In this document: positions 41,669 through 54,903 of the stretch, one piece after another
Layout of the letters: each line of letters opens with the position of its first letter
How positions within the stretch are numbered: the stretch's first letter is position 1
Assembly: GCF_003432385.1 (NCBI RefSeq)
Contig: NZ_CP031841.1
Coordinates: forward strand, 3,635,579 to 3,699,578
From: Breoghania sp. L-A4
Lineage (GTDB): Bacteria; Pseudomonadota; Alphaproteobacteria; Rhizobiales; Stappiaceae
Reading direction: 5' to 3'
DNA: 64,000 bases
The notes under the pieces: generated by a model
What the model saw: only the letters and a program-made list of their open reading frames with translations
Databases searched by the model: none
Told to the model about the DNA's origin: nothing
Position numbers and translations under genes: made by a program

Positions 41669-42757
41669 TCAGCTCGCGATGCGTTGGTCTGTCCACAGTC
41701 CCAGCGCGTGACGCGCCTTTTCCATGGTCAGGGCCTGAAAGCGGTTGAACGTGGTCATCCGCTCCTCGGCCGACAGGCGATGGCGCCATGGGCCGACCTT
41801 GATCAGGGCCTGAACGGTCATCGGCGACAGACCGCAGGCGCGGGCGACAATGATGAACGGGTCGGTCTCGGTGCGCACCATCCAGTGCTTGGCCGCTTCC
41901 AGAGAAATCCCGCCAAGATAGGCAAAGGCGGCGACGGCCTCGGGGAACCGGTCCTCCTCGGCAAAGCGGCGCAACACCTGCTCGGTCACCTGATCGCGGC
42001 TCGCCATGCCCATGACAGTCTCATGAGCGGTCTCGAAATCGTAGCGTGAGAGCCAGTATTCATTGGACATCTGTTGAGCCGCGAGACGCGCGGCTTCCGG
42101 GATCTTGTCGGCCGTGCCCGTTTCGCCCTGGTCGAGCAACTCCTGGCGCACCTGCTGCGTGGCCACGGAGATGAGCTTGACGATGGCCTCTTCCTGCAGA
42201 TCGTTGCGACGGCCCAGTTCCATCTGCAGCCGTTCGTCCTGCGCGGCGGCATCCACCAGCGTCGCCATCCCCTGCTCGGAGAAGGTCGCGCCCTGATTGC
42301 CCGCCACCCGGCGCTTGACCGACGGATCGCCCCGGTCGACGAGAACGTCGGTGATCATTTCCGACAAGACGTCGCGCCCGGCGATCGCCAGCATATGTTC
42401 CTGATCCTTGTGGCGAGCGATCTCGACAAGGTCGGGATCGCGCAACAGGGTGGATCTCTCCAGCAGCGGCATCGCCACGTCGATAATGTCATTGGCCAGG
42501 CGCAGCACGATGGTTTCGGGCGCGCGGCGAAGCTCGGCCAGTTCCTCGGCCATGTAGCGTCGGGAGGGATCGTCGGCGAAGTCGGCCAGGCGCAGCAACA
42601 CCGCGTCATAGGTGTCCATCTGCTCCTTGGAGCAGGTCTTGGACGTCAACCTGAACAGACTGACGACATGCCGCGTAAGCTCGGCGCGCTGTTCCGCGGA
42701 TGCGCCGCGTTCCAGCATCGAGAAGTTGACCAACTCTGTTTTAATCGGCTCGCCCAT
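41669..42757 (-). CDS. DUF2336 protein 2
   Basis: This intact 362-residue member of the DUF2336 family is helical throughout, with repeats such as LANDIIDVAMPLLERSTLLR and IARHKDQEHMLAIAGRDVLS, and ends FQALTMEKARHALGLWTD, clearly homologous to the restored end of the protein at 33662. Its function is unknown. The ATG at 42757 has GAGG in front. The two paralogues flank metH-metF-regulator on the same strand. Confidence 0.8.
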   Translation of the reverse strand: MGEPIKTELVNFSMLERGASAEQRAELTRHVVSLFRLTSKTCSKEQMDTYDAVLLRLADFADDPSRRYMAEELAELRRAPETIVLRLANDIIDVAMPLLERSTLLRDPDLVEIARHKDQEHMLAIAGRDVLSEMITDVLVDRGDPSVKRRVAGNQGATFSEQGMATLVDAAAQDERLQMELGRRNDLQEEAIVKLISVATQQVRQELLDQGETGTADKIPEAARLAAQQMSNEYWLSRYDFETAHETVMGMASRDQVTEQVLRRFAEEDRFPEAVAAFAYLGGISLEAAKHWMVRTETDPFIIVARACGLSPMTVQALIKVGPWRHRLSAEERMTTFNRFQALTMEKARHALGLWTDQRIAS

Positions 42758-43007
42758 GATTACCTCGGTGTCCAATCAATCCCAATTTGCAATTTTCTAA
42801 CATCGATAAATTAATCAAAAAGCATTCGCGGGAGAAATAATTGATACGTAGTTGATCCTCTATTTCATATATTTTGAATACACCTCAGTTCATATACGAA
42901 TACAATAAAATTCAAATTCACCTAAAATCTTATCGTCATGCAAAAAAGCCGGGAGATCCGCCACCCGATGGCCTTTCCAGCAGGCGCGTTCACGCTATAC
43001 TGCCGCC
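42758..43007. other. AT-rich divergent intergenic region
   Basis: About 250 bp between the DUF2336 and trmO starts, notably AT-rich from 42780 to 42940. It probably holds both promoters. No defined repeat or RNA is seen. Confidence 0.4.
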
Positions 43008-43556
43008 ATGGACAGCAGGCGCCCCGGCGAAATTCAGCTCATCGACGATCCGGCCCGGGTCGCCAATGACGCGTCCCTCGTCTTCATCGGCCATATCGAG
43101 ACTCCCTGGAGCGACCGTCACGCCTGCCCCAGACGCGGCAAGGACAGCGATGCGGTTTGCAGAATCGCAATGAAACCGCAATTCCTGCCGGGGCTGAAGT
43201 CCGTCGAGGGCTGCAGCCACCTCCACATTCTCTACTGGATGCACGAGGCCCGGCGCGACCTGATCGTACAGGCCCCGGCCTTCGACGAGACGACGCATGG
43301 GGTTTTCGCCCTGCGCTCGCCGGCGCGGCCCAATCCGATCGCACTTTCGGTGGTCGAGTTGCTGGCAGTGCACGACGACGGCCTGTCGGTGCGCGGGCTC
43401 GATTGCCTGAACGGCACGCCGCTTATCGACATCAAGCCGTATTTCGCCGCGACCGATTCCGTGCCGCACGCCCGTGTCGCCTGGCGTGAGACGATCACCC
43501 ATCCGGGACGGCGGTCCACCGGCCGGACGGATCCCGTGCCGGAAGACACCGTCTGA
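43008..43556 (+). CDS. trmO: tRNA (N6-threonylcarbamoyladenosine37-N6)-methyltransferase TrmO
   Basis: This 182-residue protein of the TsaA/YaeB family is a SAM-dependent enzyme that methylates t6A37 of certain tRNAs. Family markers are FIGHIETPW near residue 26, HILYWMH, FALRSPARPNPI (the RxSPxRPNPIG signature) and LIDIKPYF. The start at 43008 lacks a strong ribosome-binding site. It stands alone between the DUF2336 and DUF1194 genes. Confidence 0.88.
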   Translation: MDSRRPGEIQLIDDPARVANDASLVFIGHIETPWSDRHACPRRGKDSDAVCRIAMKPQFLPGLKSVEGCSHLHILYWMHEARRDLIVQAPAFDETTHGVFALRSPARPNPIALSVVELLAVHDDGLSVRGLDCLNGTPLIDIKPYFAATDSVPHARVAWRETITHPGRRSTGRTDPVPEDTV

Positions 43557-43687
43557 CCGCATCGCGGCGCCCGTCCAGATAGCGTTCGTTTAGCCTATAC
43601 CGGTCCCCTTCCCCTGCGTGATAGACTGCCGCCGCGCCCATGCGCCGTCCGCAGCGGCGCCACCACGGAATTTTTGAGGAGACGCTG

Positions 43688-44497
43688 ATGCGCATACCCG
43701 CAGGATGGCCCGGCCCCAAACCGTGCCGCACCCTCACGCAGCTCGCCGTCCTTGCGGCACTCGTGGTTCCGCCACTGACCGGCGCAAGCGCGATGACGCC
43801 GCCCCCGACGCTCGCGGAAGTCGCGCCTTCCCCCACCTCCGGTGTCGCTCTGGCGCTGGTGCTGCTCAACGACGTGTCCAAGAGCATCGACAACGACGAG
43901 TTTGAAATGATCAAGAACGGCTATCGCGCGGCCTTCTCGGATCCGGACATCCTCGCCGCGGTGCAGGCCAACGCGGGCGGCATCGCCATCACCTACGTGG
44001 AATTTTCCGGCAAGGATGAGATCGTTACCGTCAAGGAATGGAGCGTGATCACCGACGAGCCCTCGACCCGCGCCTTCGGCGATGCTGTCGCCGCCGCGCC
44101 ACGATCCAGCGCCGGCAACACCGCGCTCGCCGCCAGCCTGCGCCAGGCCACATATCTGCTCACCAGCGGCAATTTCGGGACGGCGCGCAAGGTTATCGAC
44201 ATCGCCAGCGACCATGCATCCGACTTCGGCCGCTCGGCCTCTGCGCGCGACGCCGCCGTCAAGGCCGGTATCACCATCAACGCGCTGCCGATCGTTGACG
44301 ATCATCCGCTGGGCACCATCAACGGCCAGCTGACCTATTCGGCCAACAGTCAGAGACCCGGCGGCATCGCCAATTTCTATCGCCGTGAAATCATCGGCGG
44401 CGACGGCAGCTTCGTCGTCGAGGCCCGCGACTACAGAGCCTTTTCGGCGGCGCTGAAGCGCAAGCTGTTGCGCGAACTGTTGGCCCGGCGCTTCTGA
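43688..44497 (+). CDS. DUF1194 exported von Willebrand A-like protein
   Basis: This 269-residue protein starts at ATG 43688 with a GAGGAG box. A signal peptide ends near LTGASA, then a vWA-like fold opens with VLLNDVSKSIDNDEFEMIKN, whose DVSxS resembles a MIDAS metal site. DUF1194 proteins are common in Rhizobiales and their function is unknown. Periplasmic protein or ligand binding is the usual guess for vWA folds. A start at 43640 would add residues before the signal peptide. Confidence 0.82.
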   Translation: MRIPAGWPGPKPCRTLTQLAVLAALVVPPLTGASAMTPPPTLAEVAPSPTSGVALALVLLNDVSKSIDNDEFEMIKNGYRAAFSDPDILAAVQANAGGIAITYVEFSGKDEIVTVKEWSVITDEPSTRAFGDAVAAAPRSSAGNTALAASLRQATYLLTSGNFGTARKVIDIASDHASDFGRSASARDAAVKAGITINALPIVDDHPLGTINGQLTYSANSQRPGGIANFYRREIIGGDGSFVVEARDYRAFSAALKRKLLRELLARRF

Positions 44498-44540
44498 CCA
44501 TCCCGCGAAGGCCCGTCCGTAGCGCCGAGCACAATAATCA

Positions 44541-44571
44541 AAAAAAAGGCCGGTATCCGAAGATACCGGCC
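44541..44571 (-). terminator. Intrinsic terminator for katG
   Basis: On the minus strand a perfect 10-bp stem (GGCCGGTATC/GATACCGGCC) with a TTCG tetraloop is followed by eight T. It lies about 200 bp after the katG stop. The bases between (44572-44775) hold no gene I can support. Confidence 0.85.
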
Positions 44572-44775
44572 AGTCGCACCCACCCGATTTCGCTCGTGCG
44601 GTCCTGGAGAGAAAGACGACAGGCGCCTGTCCCTCCGAGATCGCTGAAATCGGGCACCCGGGAACCGAATTCCCAATTGCCCCACCCTCTGAGGAGGCGG
44701 GCAATCGTGCCTGCCGGTCACAGCCGCCGGCGGCGGAAGCGGACAGCGCGCCCGCTTCCCGTGTTCAGCGGCGGA

Positions 44776-47061
<2,286 letters not shown>

Positions 47062-47209
47062 TCACCGAGTTCTGTTTGTCCGATACGGCGCGCCGGCGCT
47101 CGTCGTCAGGATTGAGTTAAAGATCATGGCGAATCTCCCATGATTGAAACTTGCACAGACAGAATGCACCCTTCTTTTGATAAATTCTAATTTGATTGCA
47201 TGATCATCG

Positions 47210-47228
47210 CGATAAGAATATCTTATCG
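47210..47228. promoter_or_regulatory. LysR-type palindrome at the oxyR start
   Basis: CGATAAGA and TCTTATCG form a perfect 8-bp inverted repeat around ATA. It ends three bases before the oxyR ATG and so occupies the ribosome-binding-site position. It is a likely OxyR binding site within the 272-bp katG-oxyR divergent region. The rest of that region is moderately AT-rich near 47175-47200, where promoters may lie. Confidence 0.6.
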
Positions 47229-47231
47229 TCC

Positions 47232-48173
47232 ATGATCACGATCAAACAGCTTCGATATTTTGACGCCCTGGCCCGCCACCGTCATTTCGGCAAGGCGGCG
47301 AAGGCCTGCGCCATCTCGCAGCCGGCGCTGTCGATCCAGATCCGAGACCTGGAGGGCCATCTGGGAATCAACCTCGTCGAGCGCCGCCCAAACGATGTCT
47401 GTCTGACCAGCGAGGGCGACGAGATCGCGCGCAGGGCCGGCAACATACTCGCCGAGATCCGCGACCTGATGGACTATGGCCATCACGCAGCGGGCGTCAT
47501 GAGCGGTCCGCTGCGCCTGGGAATTATACCGTCAATCGCGCCCTATTTGTTGCCCCGCATGCTGGCGCGGCTGAACGGGACCTATCCGGACATCGAACTG
47601 AAACTGCGCGAGACGCTGACGGCGACGCTGATCGAGGAACTGCTGCGCGGCGAACTGGACGCGGTGGTCGCCGCGCTCCCCGCCGATACGCCGGAAACGG
47701 AATCCCTTGGATTGTTCGAGGACCGCTTCCTGCTCGCAACCCACGCGCGGCCGGATCTTGACGAGCGCAAACGGGTCAAGCCGTCGTCGATCGCCGATGA
47801 AAACCTGATGCTGCTTGAAGAAGGCCACTGCCTGCGCGATCAGGCCCTGACCTATTGCGCCAACCTGCATGGCCGTTCCGGCCGGACGTCGGATTTCGGC
47901 GCCACCAGCCTGACCACGGTGATGCAGATGGTCGCCGCCGGCTACGGTGTCACCCTGCTTCCCGAAATGTGCATCGACGTCGAGGTCCGCGACGAGCGCA
48001 TCGCCCTGCTGCGCTTCACGGAACCGCAGCCCTCGCGAACCATCGGTCTTCTCTGGCGCAAGACATCGCCGCGCAAGCAGGATTTCATCGCTCTTGGCGA
48101 ACTGATCGCGGAGGTCGCCGAAGAACTCAGCGGCCCCTGCGCCATGCGGTTCCCCGGCGAGGCGGCCCAATAG
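47232..48173 (+). CDS. oxyR: LysR-family peroxide regulator OxyR
   Basis: This 313-residue protein has an N-terminal LysR helix-turn-helix (HFGKAAKACAISQPALSIQI) and a substrate-binding-like domain with the redox cysteine region EEGHCLRDQALTYC at about residues 197-210, as in OxyR. The second cysteine of the disulfide is within this segment. It activates katG on peroxide stress. ATG 47232 is the family start (MITIKQLRYFDAL), although no Shine-Dalgarno sequence precedes it because the palindrome lies there. Confidence 0.93.
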   Translation: MITIKQLRYFDALARHRHFGKAAKACAISQPALSIQIRDLEGHLGINLVERRPNDVCLTSEGDEIARRAGNILAEIRDLMDYGHHAAGVMSGPLRLGIIPSIAPYLLPRMLARLNGTYPDIELKLRETLTATLIEELLRGELDAVVAALPADTPETESLGLFEDRFLLATHARPDLDERKRVKPSSIADENLMLLEEGHCLRDQALTYCANLHGRSGRTSDFGATSLTTVMQMVAAGYGVTLLPEMCIDVEVRDERIALLRFTEPQPSRTIGLLWRKTSPRKQDFIALGELIAEVAEELSGPCAMRFPGEAAQ

Positions 48174-48189
48174 CCGATCGGACGGCTGC

Positions 48190-48528
48190 CTATCTCGGCG
48201 CCGCCACACCGCACACACTGGAGCGGATCAGGAAACGGCGCTCGCGGCCATTGTCGAGCGAAAACATGCCGCCGCGCCCGGGCACCACGTCGAGGATCAG
48301 GTCGGTGTGCTTCCAGGCCTCGTATTGCGCGGCGCCAATATAGAACGCTGCGCCCCCGGCGTCGCCAACGAGCACATCATGATCGCCAAGAAGGAAGTCA
48401 CCGATTGCGTAGCACATCGGCGACGAACCATCACAGCAGCCGCCGGACTGGTGAAACAGGACCGGTCCCGCGTCTGCAACAATCTCGGCGAGAAGGTCCA
48501 GCGCGGCGCCGGTTACGGAGATCTGCAT
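48190..48528 (-). CDS. DUF779 protein, partner of aldehyde dehydrogenase
   Basis: This 112-residue protein carries the DUF779 hallmark HQSGGCCDGSSPMCY with adjacent cysteines and GDHDVLVG, AFYIGAAQYEAWKHTDL. The family is regularly encoded next to acetaldehyde-type dehydrogenases but its biochemical role is unsettled. The cysteines suggest metal or thiol chemistry. The ATG at 48528 gives the family length. It lies 197 bp downstream of the dehydrogenase on the same strand. Confidence 0.83.
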   Translation of the reverse strand: MQISVTGAALDLLAEIVADAGPVLFHQSGGCCDGSSPMCYAIGDFLLGDHDVLVGDAGGAAFYIGAAQYEAWKHTDLILDVVPGRGGMFSLDNGRERRFLIRSSVCGVAAPR

Positions 48529-48725
48529 GACAAATGCCCAAGGAATGTCGGCGACCCGGCCGAAACCGGGCCGCCTGGAGGAACTGCGCCCGAAGTACGT
48601 CGGGAGACCGTCCGCGCGCAGCATTTGATACCAATGGTCACAACGACTGGACCGCGTCGCGCTTCTCGAACGATGCCCCGCATCGCCCTGCGAACCGCTC
48701 CTTGCCAGACATCGCGCAAAGCCGC

Positions 48726-50243
<1,518 letters not shown>

Positions 50244-50344
50244 GCTGTCCTCCCAAACGTGATGCCGCGACACGCGGCGTCTGGGAGTCAGCCTGCCGCA
50301 GCGACAGAGCACTGTCAGCCGGGGGAACCGGAGCGTGGAAGGCA

Positions 50345-50366
50345 AGTGTCTCAGATTTGCGACACT
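50345..50366. promoter_or_regulatory. Inverted repeat upstream of the aldehyde dehydrogenase
   Basis: AGTGTC and GACACT bracket TCAGATTTGC, forming an imperfect dyad. A second dyad (GACAG/CTGTC) lies at 50303-50316. Both are between the regulator and dehydrogenase genes and could be sites for the Fis-type protein encoded next door. I see no sigma-54 type promoter. Confidence 0.45.
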
Positions 50367-50395
50367 CGGGGCGCCGCGCGTCACCGCGCCCGGCA

Positions 50396-51361
50396 CTAAT
50401 GCGGGTCGCGACGGACACGGCCGAGTTTGCGATAGAACGTGGCCCGGCTGATGCCGAGCGCCTTGGCCGCCGCCGAAACGTTGCCGTCCACCCGCGCAAG
50501 TGTCCGCTTCATGGCGGCACGCTCCGCCCGTGCGAGATCCTCCGAGGGACACGTGCGGCCGCCAGCGTCGTCACCGGCCGGAACCGGCTTGCCGAGCCAT
50601 TCGCTGGTTGGACCCAGCACACGCCGGGCGGCGCGCGTGGCGCCGACGACGAGATCGTCTTTGTCGAGAGCAAGCAGACTGGCGGAACCGCTTTTTGCAT
50701 CCGGCGTGAGCACGATGCGACGATCGGGAAAGGCCTGGCGGAAAGCAACCGCTTCGATGGCCCGCGCCGCATCGCCGACCGCCACGGAAATCAGATTGAC
50801 GAAACTCTCCGTCAGATCTGCCCGGCACGACGACACGTCGAGGGCCGCCGCCAGATTGCCCTCGTGGTCATAGACCGGCGCCGTGGTGCAACTGAGCGCG
50901 GTGTTGCGGGAAAAGAAATGCTGATCGCAGTGGATCGTCAGCGGCCGCCGCTCGACCAGACAGGTGCCGATACCGTTGGTCCCCTCGGCGTCCTCGCTCC
51001 AGACCGATCCGGTCCACAGCCCCCAGGCACGGAACGTATCATCATCGGCAACCGCGCCTCGGCGATCGACCGGAACGCCGTCGGTATCGGCCAGGAGCAC
51101 GCAACAGCCGACGCCGCCGACGGCGAGATAAAGCCGGTCAAGACTCGATTGGGCCGCGCGCAGCAACGGCTCCATGCGCTGGCGCGCTTGATCGAATTCG
51201 CGGGAACCGAGCCTCCGCGGCGGCTTGTAATCGGCCGGATCGAGCCGGTGCAGACGCGACGAGCGCTGCCAGGACGCGACCAGCGACGAGGTCGCCGCGG
51301 CGCCAGACCCCAGCGCCGCCTCGACACGATGCGCATGATGGCCGCCGTGCACAACGTCCAT
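50396..51361 (-). CDS. GAF-domain regulator with Fis-type helix-turn-helix, lacking an AAA+ domain
   Basis: This 321-residue protein is related to AcoR-type activators. It has a GAF sensor ([38 protein letters not shown], and [19 protein letters not shown]) and a C-terminal HTH_8 ([20 protein letters not shown]). The central sigma-54-interacting ATPase of AcoR is absent, so it probably acts at ordinary promoters. A GGGAGGAAC box fixes ATG 51361. It is the likely activator of the aldehyde dehydrogenase gene. Confidence 0.85.
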   Translation of the reverse strand: MDVVHGGHHAHRVEAALGSGAAATSSLVASWQRSSRLHRLDPADYKPPRRLGSREFDQARQRMEPLLRAAQSSLDRLYLAVGGVGCCVLLADTDGVPVDRRGAVADDDTFRAWGLWTGSVWSEDAEGTNGIGTCLVERRPLTIHCDQHFFSRNTALSCTTAPVYDHEGNLAAALDVSSCRADLTESFVNLISVAVGDAARAIEAVAFRQAFPDRRIVLTPDAKSGSASLLALDKDDLVVGATRAARRVLGPTSEWLGKPVPAGDDAGGRTCPSEDLARAERAAMKRTLARVDGNVSAAAKALGISRATFYRKLGRVRRDPH

Positions 51362-51520
51362 GTGTTCCTCCCAGAACACGCCCTTGGGCTCGCCCGTACG
51401 CCAACTCCCTGCCACAGGCTTCCTCCCCGCGGCGGCTGGCGAACGGACACACTACTTTATCCCGCGTTCCCGAACGCAGGTCAATTCGTCGAACGGCAAA
51501 GGCGCCAGCCGCCCGTGCGC

Positions 51521-52129
51521 TTACTCCTCATAGATCCACTGCTCGGGCATGTTCGCGATGACTGTCTCGCCCGGCGTGACAACACCCGGCTTCTCCACCC
51601 AGGCCACAAGCCCGCGCAGGCGCTTGGCCACCTTGGGAAACAACAGGTCCAACCCCTCGCGCTCGGGGAAATGCGCGGCGATCCCCTTGCCGGCGGAGCG
51701 GCAGGGCGCGTTCTGGCCGTCCACCCGCAGCACCGCGCCGTTCTCGAACACAAGCCGCGTCCGCGGCGGAATCATCGACAGCCTCGGCAGTCCCTCGAGC
51801 ACCAGATTGGCGCCGATCCATTCCGGCAGCAGCCGATCGATCTCCATCAGCCGCGCGACCTCCTCCAGCTCATCGGCGGCAAGCACCGAGAGCTGGCGCT
51901 CGTTGCGCATTTCGGTGCCGCGCGGATACCACGGCTCGCGTCCGCCCGAACGCCGGGTGGTGCCCGCGTGCACATCGCCGGGAATGCCGTCAAAGGTAAA
52001 CGGGAGGTCGTCGACCTGGGTGGTCGCGAAATCCTCGCCCATGGCGGCCAGAACGCGGGAAACACGCCCCGTCAGCCTGCGTGCGGGAACAATGCGCGTG
52101 GCATCATCGGGAAACAGCTCTGCGGTCAT
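51521..52129 (-). CDS. MOSC-domain protein
   Basis: This 202-residue protein has a MOSC fold with the conserved cysteine in VDGQNAPCRSAGKGIA near residue 150. MOSC domains bind molybdenum cofactor and transfer sulfur or reduce N-hydroxylated compounds. The ATG at 52129 has GAGAGG in front. A longer frame to 52240 reaches into the MITE and is not credible. It has no clear partner. Confidence 0.82.
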   Translation of the reverse strand: MTAELFPDDATRIVPARRLTGRVSRVLAAMGEDFATTQVDDLPFTFDGIPGDVHAGTTRRSGGREPWYPRGTEMRNERQLSVLAADELEEVARLMEIDRLLPEWIGANLVLEGLPRLSMIPPRTRLVFENGAVLRVDGQNAPCRSAGKGIAAHFPEREGLDLLFPKVAKRLRGLVAWVEKPGVVTPGETVIANMPEQWIYEE

Positions 52130-52220
52130 GGGACCTCTCGCGAATATCAGGACAGGCCCCAGAAATAGGCGCAAAGCCTGAAGCTGTCGAGAGACCCGGA
52201 TACTCCGCCGCGCCAACAGC

Positions 52221-52494
52221 CTAGAGCGTTTCCTTGTCAAATGGACCCATTCTGCGGAGATGAATTTTGTCGAGGATCAAGAGGATTGGCGAAGGGCATA
52301 TCGCGGATATGGCCGAGACGGGCCTCGCCGATAATCGGGAAAATTCATCCCGCCCAAAGGGTTGGTCGAAACCGGCCGTCCGCCGCGTCAACGGCCTCCG
52401 CCGTAGCATGGGCTACGCCGTTCGCCCGTTTCCTCGCGGATCGAACCGGTTTGGACCAACAGAATTGATCCCATTTAACAAGGAAACGCTCTAG
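52221..52494 (+). mobile_element. MITE-like element, copy 1 (274 bp)
   Basis: The terminal inverted repeats begin CTAGAGCGTTTCCTTGT and end with its complement, near-perfect for about 24 bp. The body is nearly identical to 59112-59384, which is in the opposite orientation. It has no transposase. A 75-codon open frame inside is conserved between the copies only because the copies are almost identical. Confidence 0.8.
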
Positions 52495-52501
52495 CACTGT
52501 C

Positions 52502-54355
52502 CTATTCCGCCGCCGTCCGCGCCGCGGCGCGCAGCTCCTTGTCGCGGCGCGACTTGGCCACCGCCGCCTTGCCGCCGTCGGTCTGGGTGAACATCTCCAT
52601 CGCGTCGAGATCGTCCATGACCGCCGTCGACAGCGCCTTGTCGGTGTAGCTGCGCCGGTCGGGCGCGCGCTTCACCCGCCGGTAGCGGAAATAGACCTTG
52701 AGGAACTCCATGCCGTAGGCGAGCTGCTTGGCCAGCGATTCCACGAAAAACTTCGGGTAGAACACCAGCGGACTCTCGATCGGCATGCCGGAGCGCCGGT
52801 CGCGGCGGTGTTTCAGGCGCATGTAGCCGCCCTCCAGCGGATGCACGCCCTCATACTTCACCATCAGGTAGAACCACATCATCAGGAAAAGCTTGTTGCC
52901 GGGGCGACCCTTCGGGTGCGCGGCCGCGCGCTTGAGGATCGTCTCGACATGCTCGGGCGAGTAATAGGCGTCCCACGCTTCGCGGTAGACCTGCTCCCAT
53001 TCCGCATCACTCATCTTGCCATGATGCGACACGCGGTGGTTGAGATCGTACTTGTTGAGATCCGGATCCATCCACTCACCCTTCTTGTAGAGGGTGAGAT
53101 GATCCTCGGAACCGGGCAGCGGCGTGAGGAAGAAGAACTCCAGGAGATCGAGCGGCAGCTCCTTCTGGATGATGGCGATGTCGCGCAGGATGCTCTCGCG
53201 CGTGTCGCCGGGAAAGCCCAGGATGTAGCCGGCATAGGTGGTGCAGCCGTGATCGCGCCAGGCCTGCAGCATATCGCGGTATTCGGTGATCTTGTTCTGA
53301 CGCTTCTTGGCGGCGATCAGATTGTCGGGATTGATGTTCTCAAGCCCGATGAACACCCGGTTGACGCCGGCGCGCGCGGCCTTGTCGACAAAGCCCTTGA
53401 TCTGGTGACACAGCGTGTCGACCTGGATGATGAACTTGATGTCGAGCTTCTCGACCTCGCGCATGGTGATCAGCCGGTCGAAAAACGCCTCCCACTCGCG
53501 GTTGCGGGCGAAGTTGTCGTCGGTGATGAAAAACCGGTTGATGCCCTGCGCGAGATTGTCGCGGATGATGCCTTCCAGATCGTCAGGCGAGCGGAACCGG
53601 CTCTTGCGGCCCTGGACGTTGATGATGGTGCAGAACGAGCACTGGTAAGGACAGCCGCGCCCGAGATCGAACGACGAATGCGAGCCGGCGGTGCGCCCGA
53701 CATGCTGGTTGGGCAGGATCGGTGTGGGTTCGCCAACGAGACCCGGCAGATCCTTCATGTAGTTGTAGAGCGGTTTCAGTTCGCCCTTGTAGGCGTCGCG
53801 GAAAACCTCATCGAGACGTCCCTCCTCCGCTTCGCCGGCAAAAAAGCTGATGCCCTCGGCCTGGGCTGCGACCATCTCGGGCGGCATTTCGGGAAGCATC
53901 GAGATACAGCCCGACACATGGAACCCGCCGATCATGACGGTGAGCCCCTGGGCACGGAAGCGCCGCGCCAGATCGACCGCGCGCGGAAACTGGTTGGATT
54001 GAACGCCCACCAGGCCGATCAGCACCCGGCCCCCGTCGCGGCGGAGCTGGCGCGCGATCTTTTCCGGCCGCACCCGCCGGTTGGTCTCGTCAAACGTATG
54101 CAGACGGATGTCGACGCCGGGACCGAGAATGTCGCGCGAGCGCGCGTCCTCGGCCAGACCGTTCAGGCACGCCAGCGTGTTCGACGGAATGGCGGAGCGC
54201 AGCCACTGGATCGGATAGCCATCATCGTCATAATGAGTCGGCTTGATCATGACGAAGTGGAAGGTGCCCGCATCCCCGCCCGAGATCTCGACCGGGCTCG
54301 CGGGAGTCTGGGGAGAGGTCGTGGCTGAAGCCACGTCGCTGGCGATATTTTGCAT
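52502..54355 (-). CDS. B12-binding-domain radical SAM protein
   Basis: This 617-residue protein has an N-terminal cobalamin-like Rossmann domain (VLIGLVGVQSNQFPRAVDLA, GGFHVSG) and then a radical SAM core with the CxxxCxxC cluster ligands in GRGCPYQCSFCTI near residue 225 and FFITDDNFARNREWEAF. The C-terminal part is longer than the minimal fold. Members methylate or rearrange unactivated carbons, for example in lipid, antibiotic or pigment synthesis. The substrate cannot be told. The ATG at 54355 (MQNIASDVAS) is chosen because the longer frame to 54838 overlaps the divergent DUF2293 gene. Confidence 0.87.
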   Translation of the reverse strand: MQNIASDVASATTSPQTPASPVEISGGDAGTFHFVMIKPTHYDDDGYPIQWLRSAIPSNTLACLNGLAEDARSRDILGPGVDIRLHTFDETNRRVRPEKIARQLRRDGGRVLIGLVGVQSNQFPRAVDLARRFRAQGLTVMIGGFHVSGCISMLPEMPPEMVAAQAEGISFFAGEAEEGRLDEVFRDAYKGELKPLYNYMKDLPGLVGEPTPILPNQHVGRTAGSHSSFDLGRGCPYQCSFCTIINVQGRKSRFRSPDDLEGIIRDNLAQGINRFFITDDNFARNREWEAFFDRLITMREVEKLDIKFIIQVDTLCHQIKGFVDKAARAGVNRVFIGLENINPDNLIAAKKRQNKITEYRDMLQAWRDHGCTTYAGYILGFPGDTRESILRDIAIIQKELPLDLLEFFFLTPLPGSEDHLTLYKKGEWMDPDLNKYDLNHRVSHHGKMSDAEWEQVYREAWDAYYSPEHVETILKRAAAHPKGRPGNKLFLMMWFYLMVKYEGVHPLEGGYMRLKHRRDRRSGMPIESPLVFYPKFFVESLAKQLAYGMEFLKVYFRYRRVKRAPDRRSYTDKALSTAVMDDLDAMEMFTQTDGGKAAVAKSRRDKELRAAARTAAE

Positions 54356-54475
54356 GTCGACGGCACTCCAAAGCGGTACGGGTCTAACGAAGGCGACCGC
54401 TGCCAGTCTGAGGACTGAGCAACTGTTACGCAAGGTGAATTGTAACAGACGCGGGATCGCCCACGGGAAGTGGCT

Positions 54476-54793
54476 ATGAGCGGCGGCACCAAGAGACAAA
54501 GAGATATGCGCAAGGCGTTGCGAGCCCTGGTGCCGCTTGTACCCTATGACGAAGCGGAATGCATCCTGGAGCAGGCGCTGGCCGGTCACCTGCGCCATCT
54601 GCCACCGTCCATCGCGGTCTGGCTGGCGGCCACCAGCCGAATCCGCCACGCCCATACAGACTACGACGATCTTCTCGGCGATGGCTACGATCGCGATGCG
54701 GCGCGCTTTTTCACATGCGATGCCATCAACGGCGTGCTGACGACGTGGGGCAGCGCACGGCAGATCGGCGAGACGGAAGAAATCGAGGAATAG
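54476..54793 (+). CDS. DUF2293 protein
   Basis: This 105-residue cytoplasmic protein matches DUF2293, with the typical RIRHAHTDYDDLLGDGYDRD segment followed by ARFFTCDAINGVLTTWG. The function is unknown. ATG 54476 has GGGAAG in front, and an in-frame GTG two codons earlier is possible. It is divergent from the radical SAM gene with about 120 bp between them. Confidence 0.78.
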   Translation: MSGGTKRQRDMRKALRALVPLVPYDEAECILEQALAGHLRHLPPSIAVWLAATSRIRHAHTDYDDLLGDGYDRDAARFFTCDAINGVLTTWGSARQIGETEEIEE

Positions 54794-54903
54794 GCAGCCG
54801 GTGCCGAAGGTCGCTCCCAACGGGTCCTGCCATAACACGCGCCGGAAGCCCGAGCCGCGAGGCGCGGAGCCCGCCGCCGCAGGCTCCGCCCTTTGAGCAA
54901 GTC

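Noticed and set aside
52267-52494. A 75-codon open frame inside the MITE, present in both copies
   Set aside because: The copies are almost identical at DNA level, so frame conservation proves nothing. There is no family match or ribosome-binding site.
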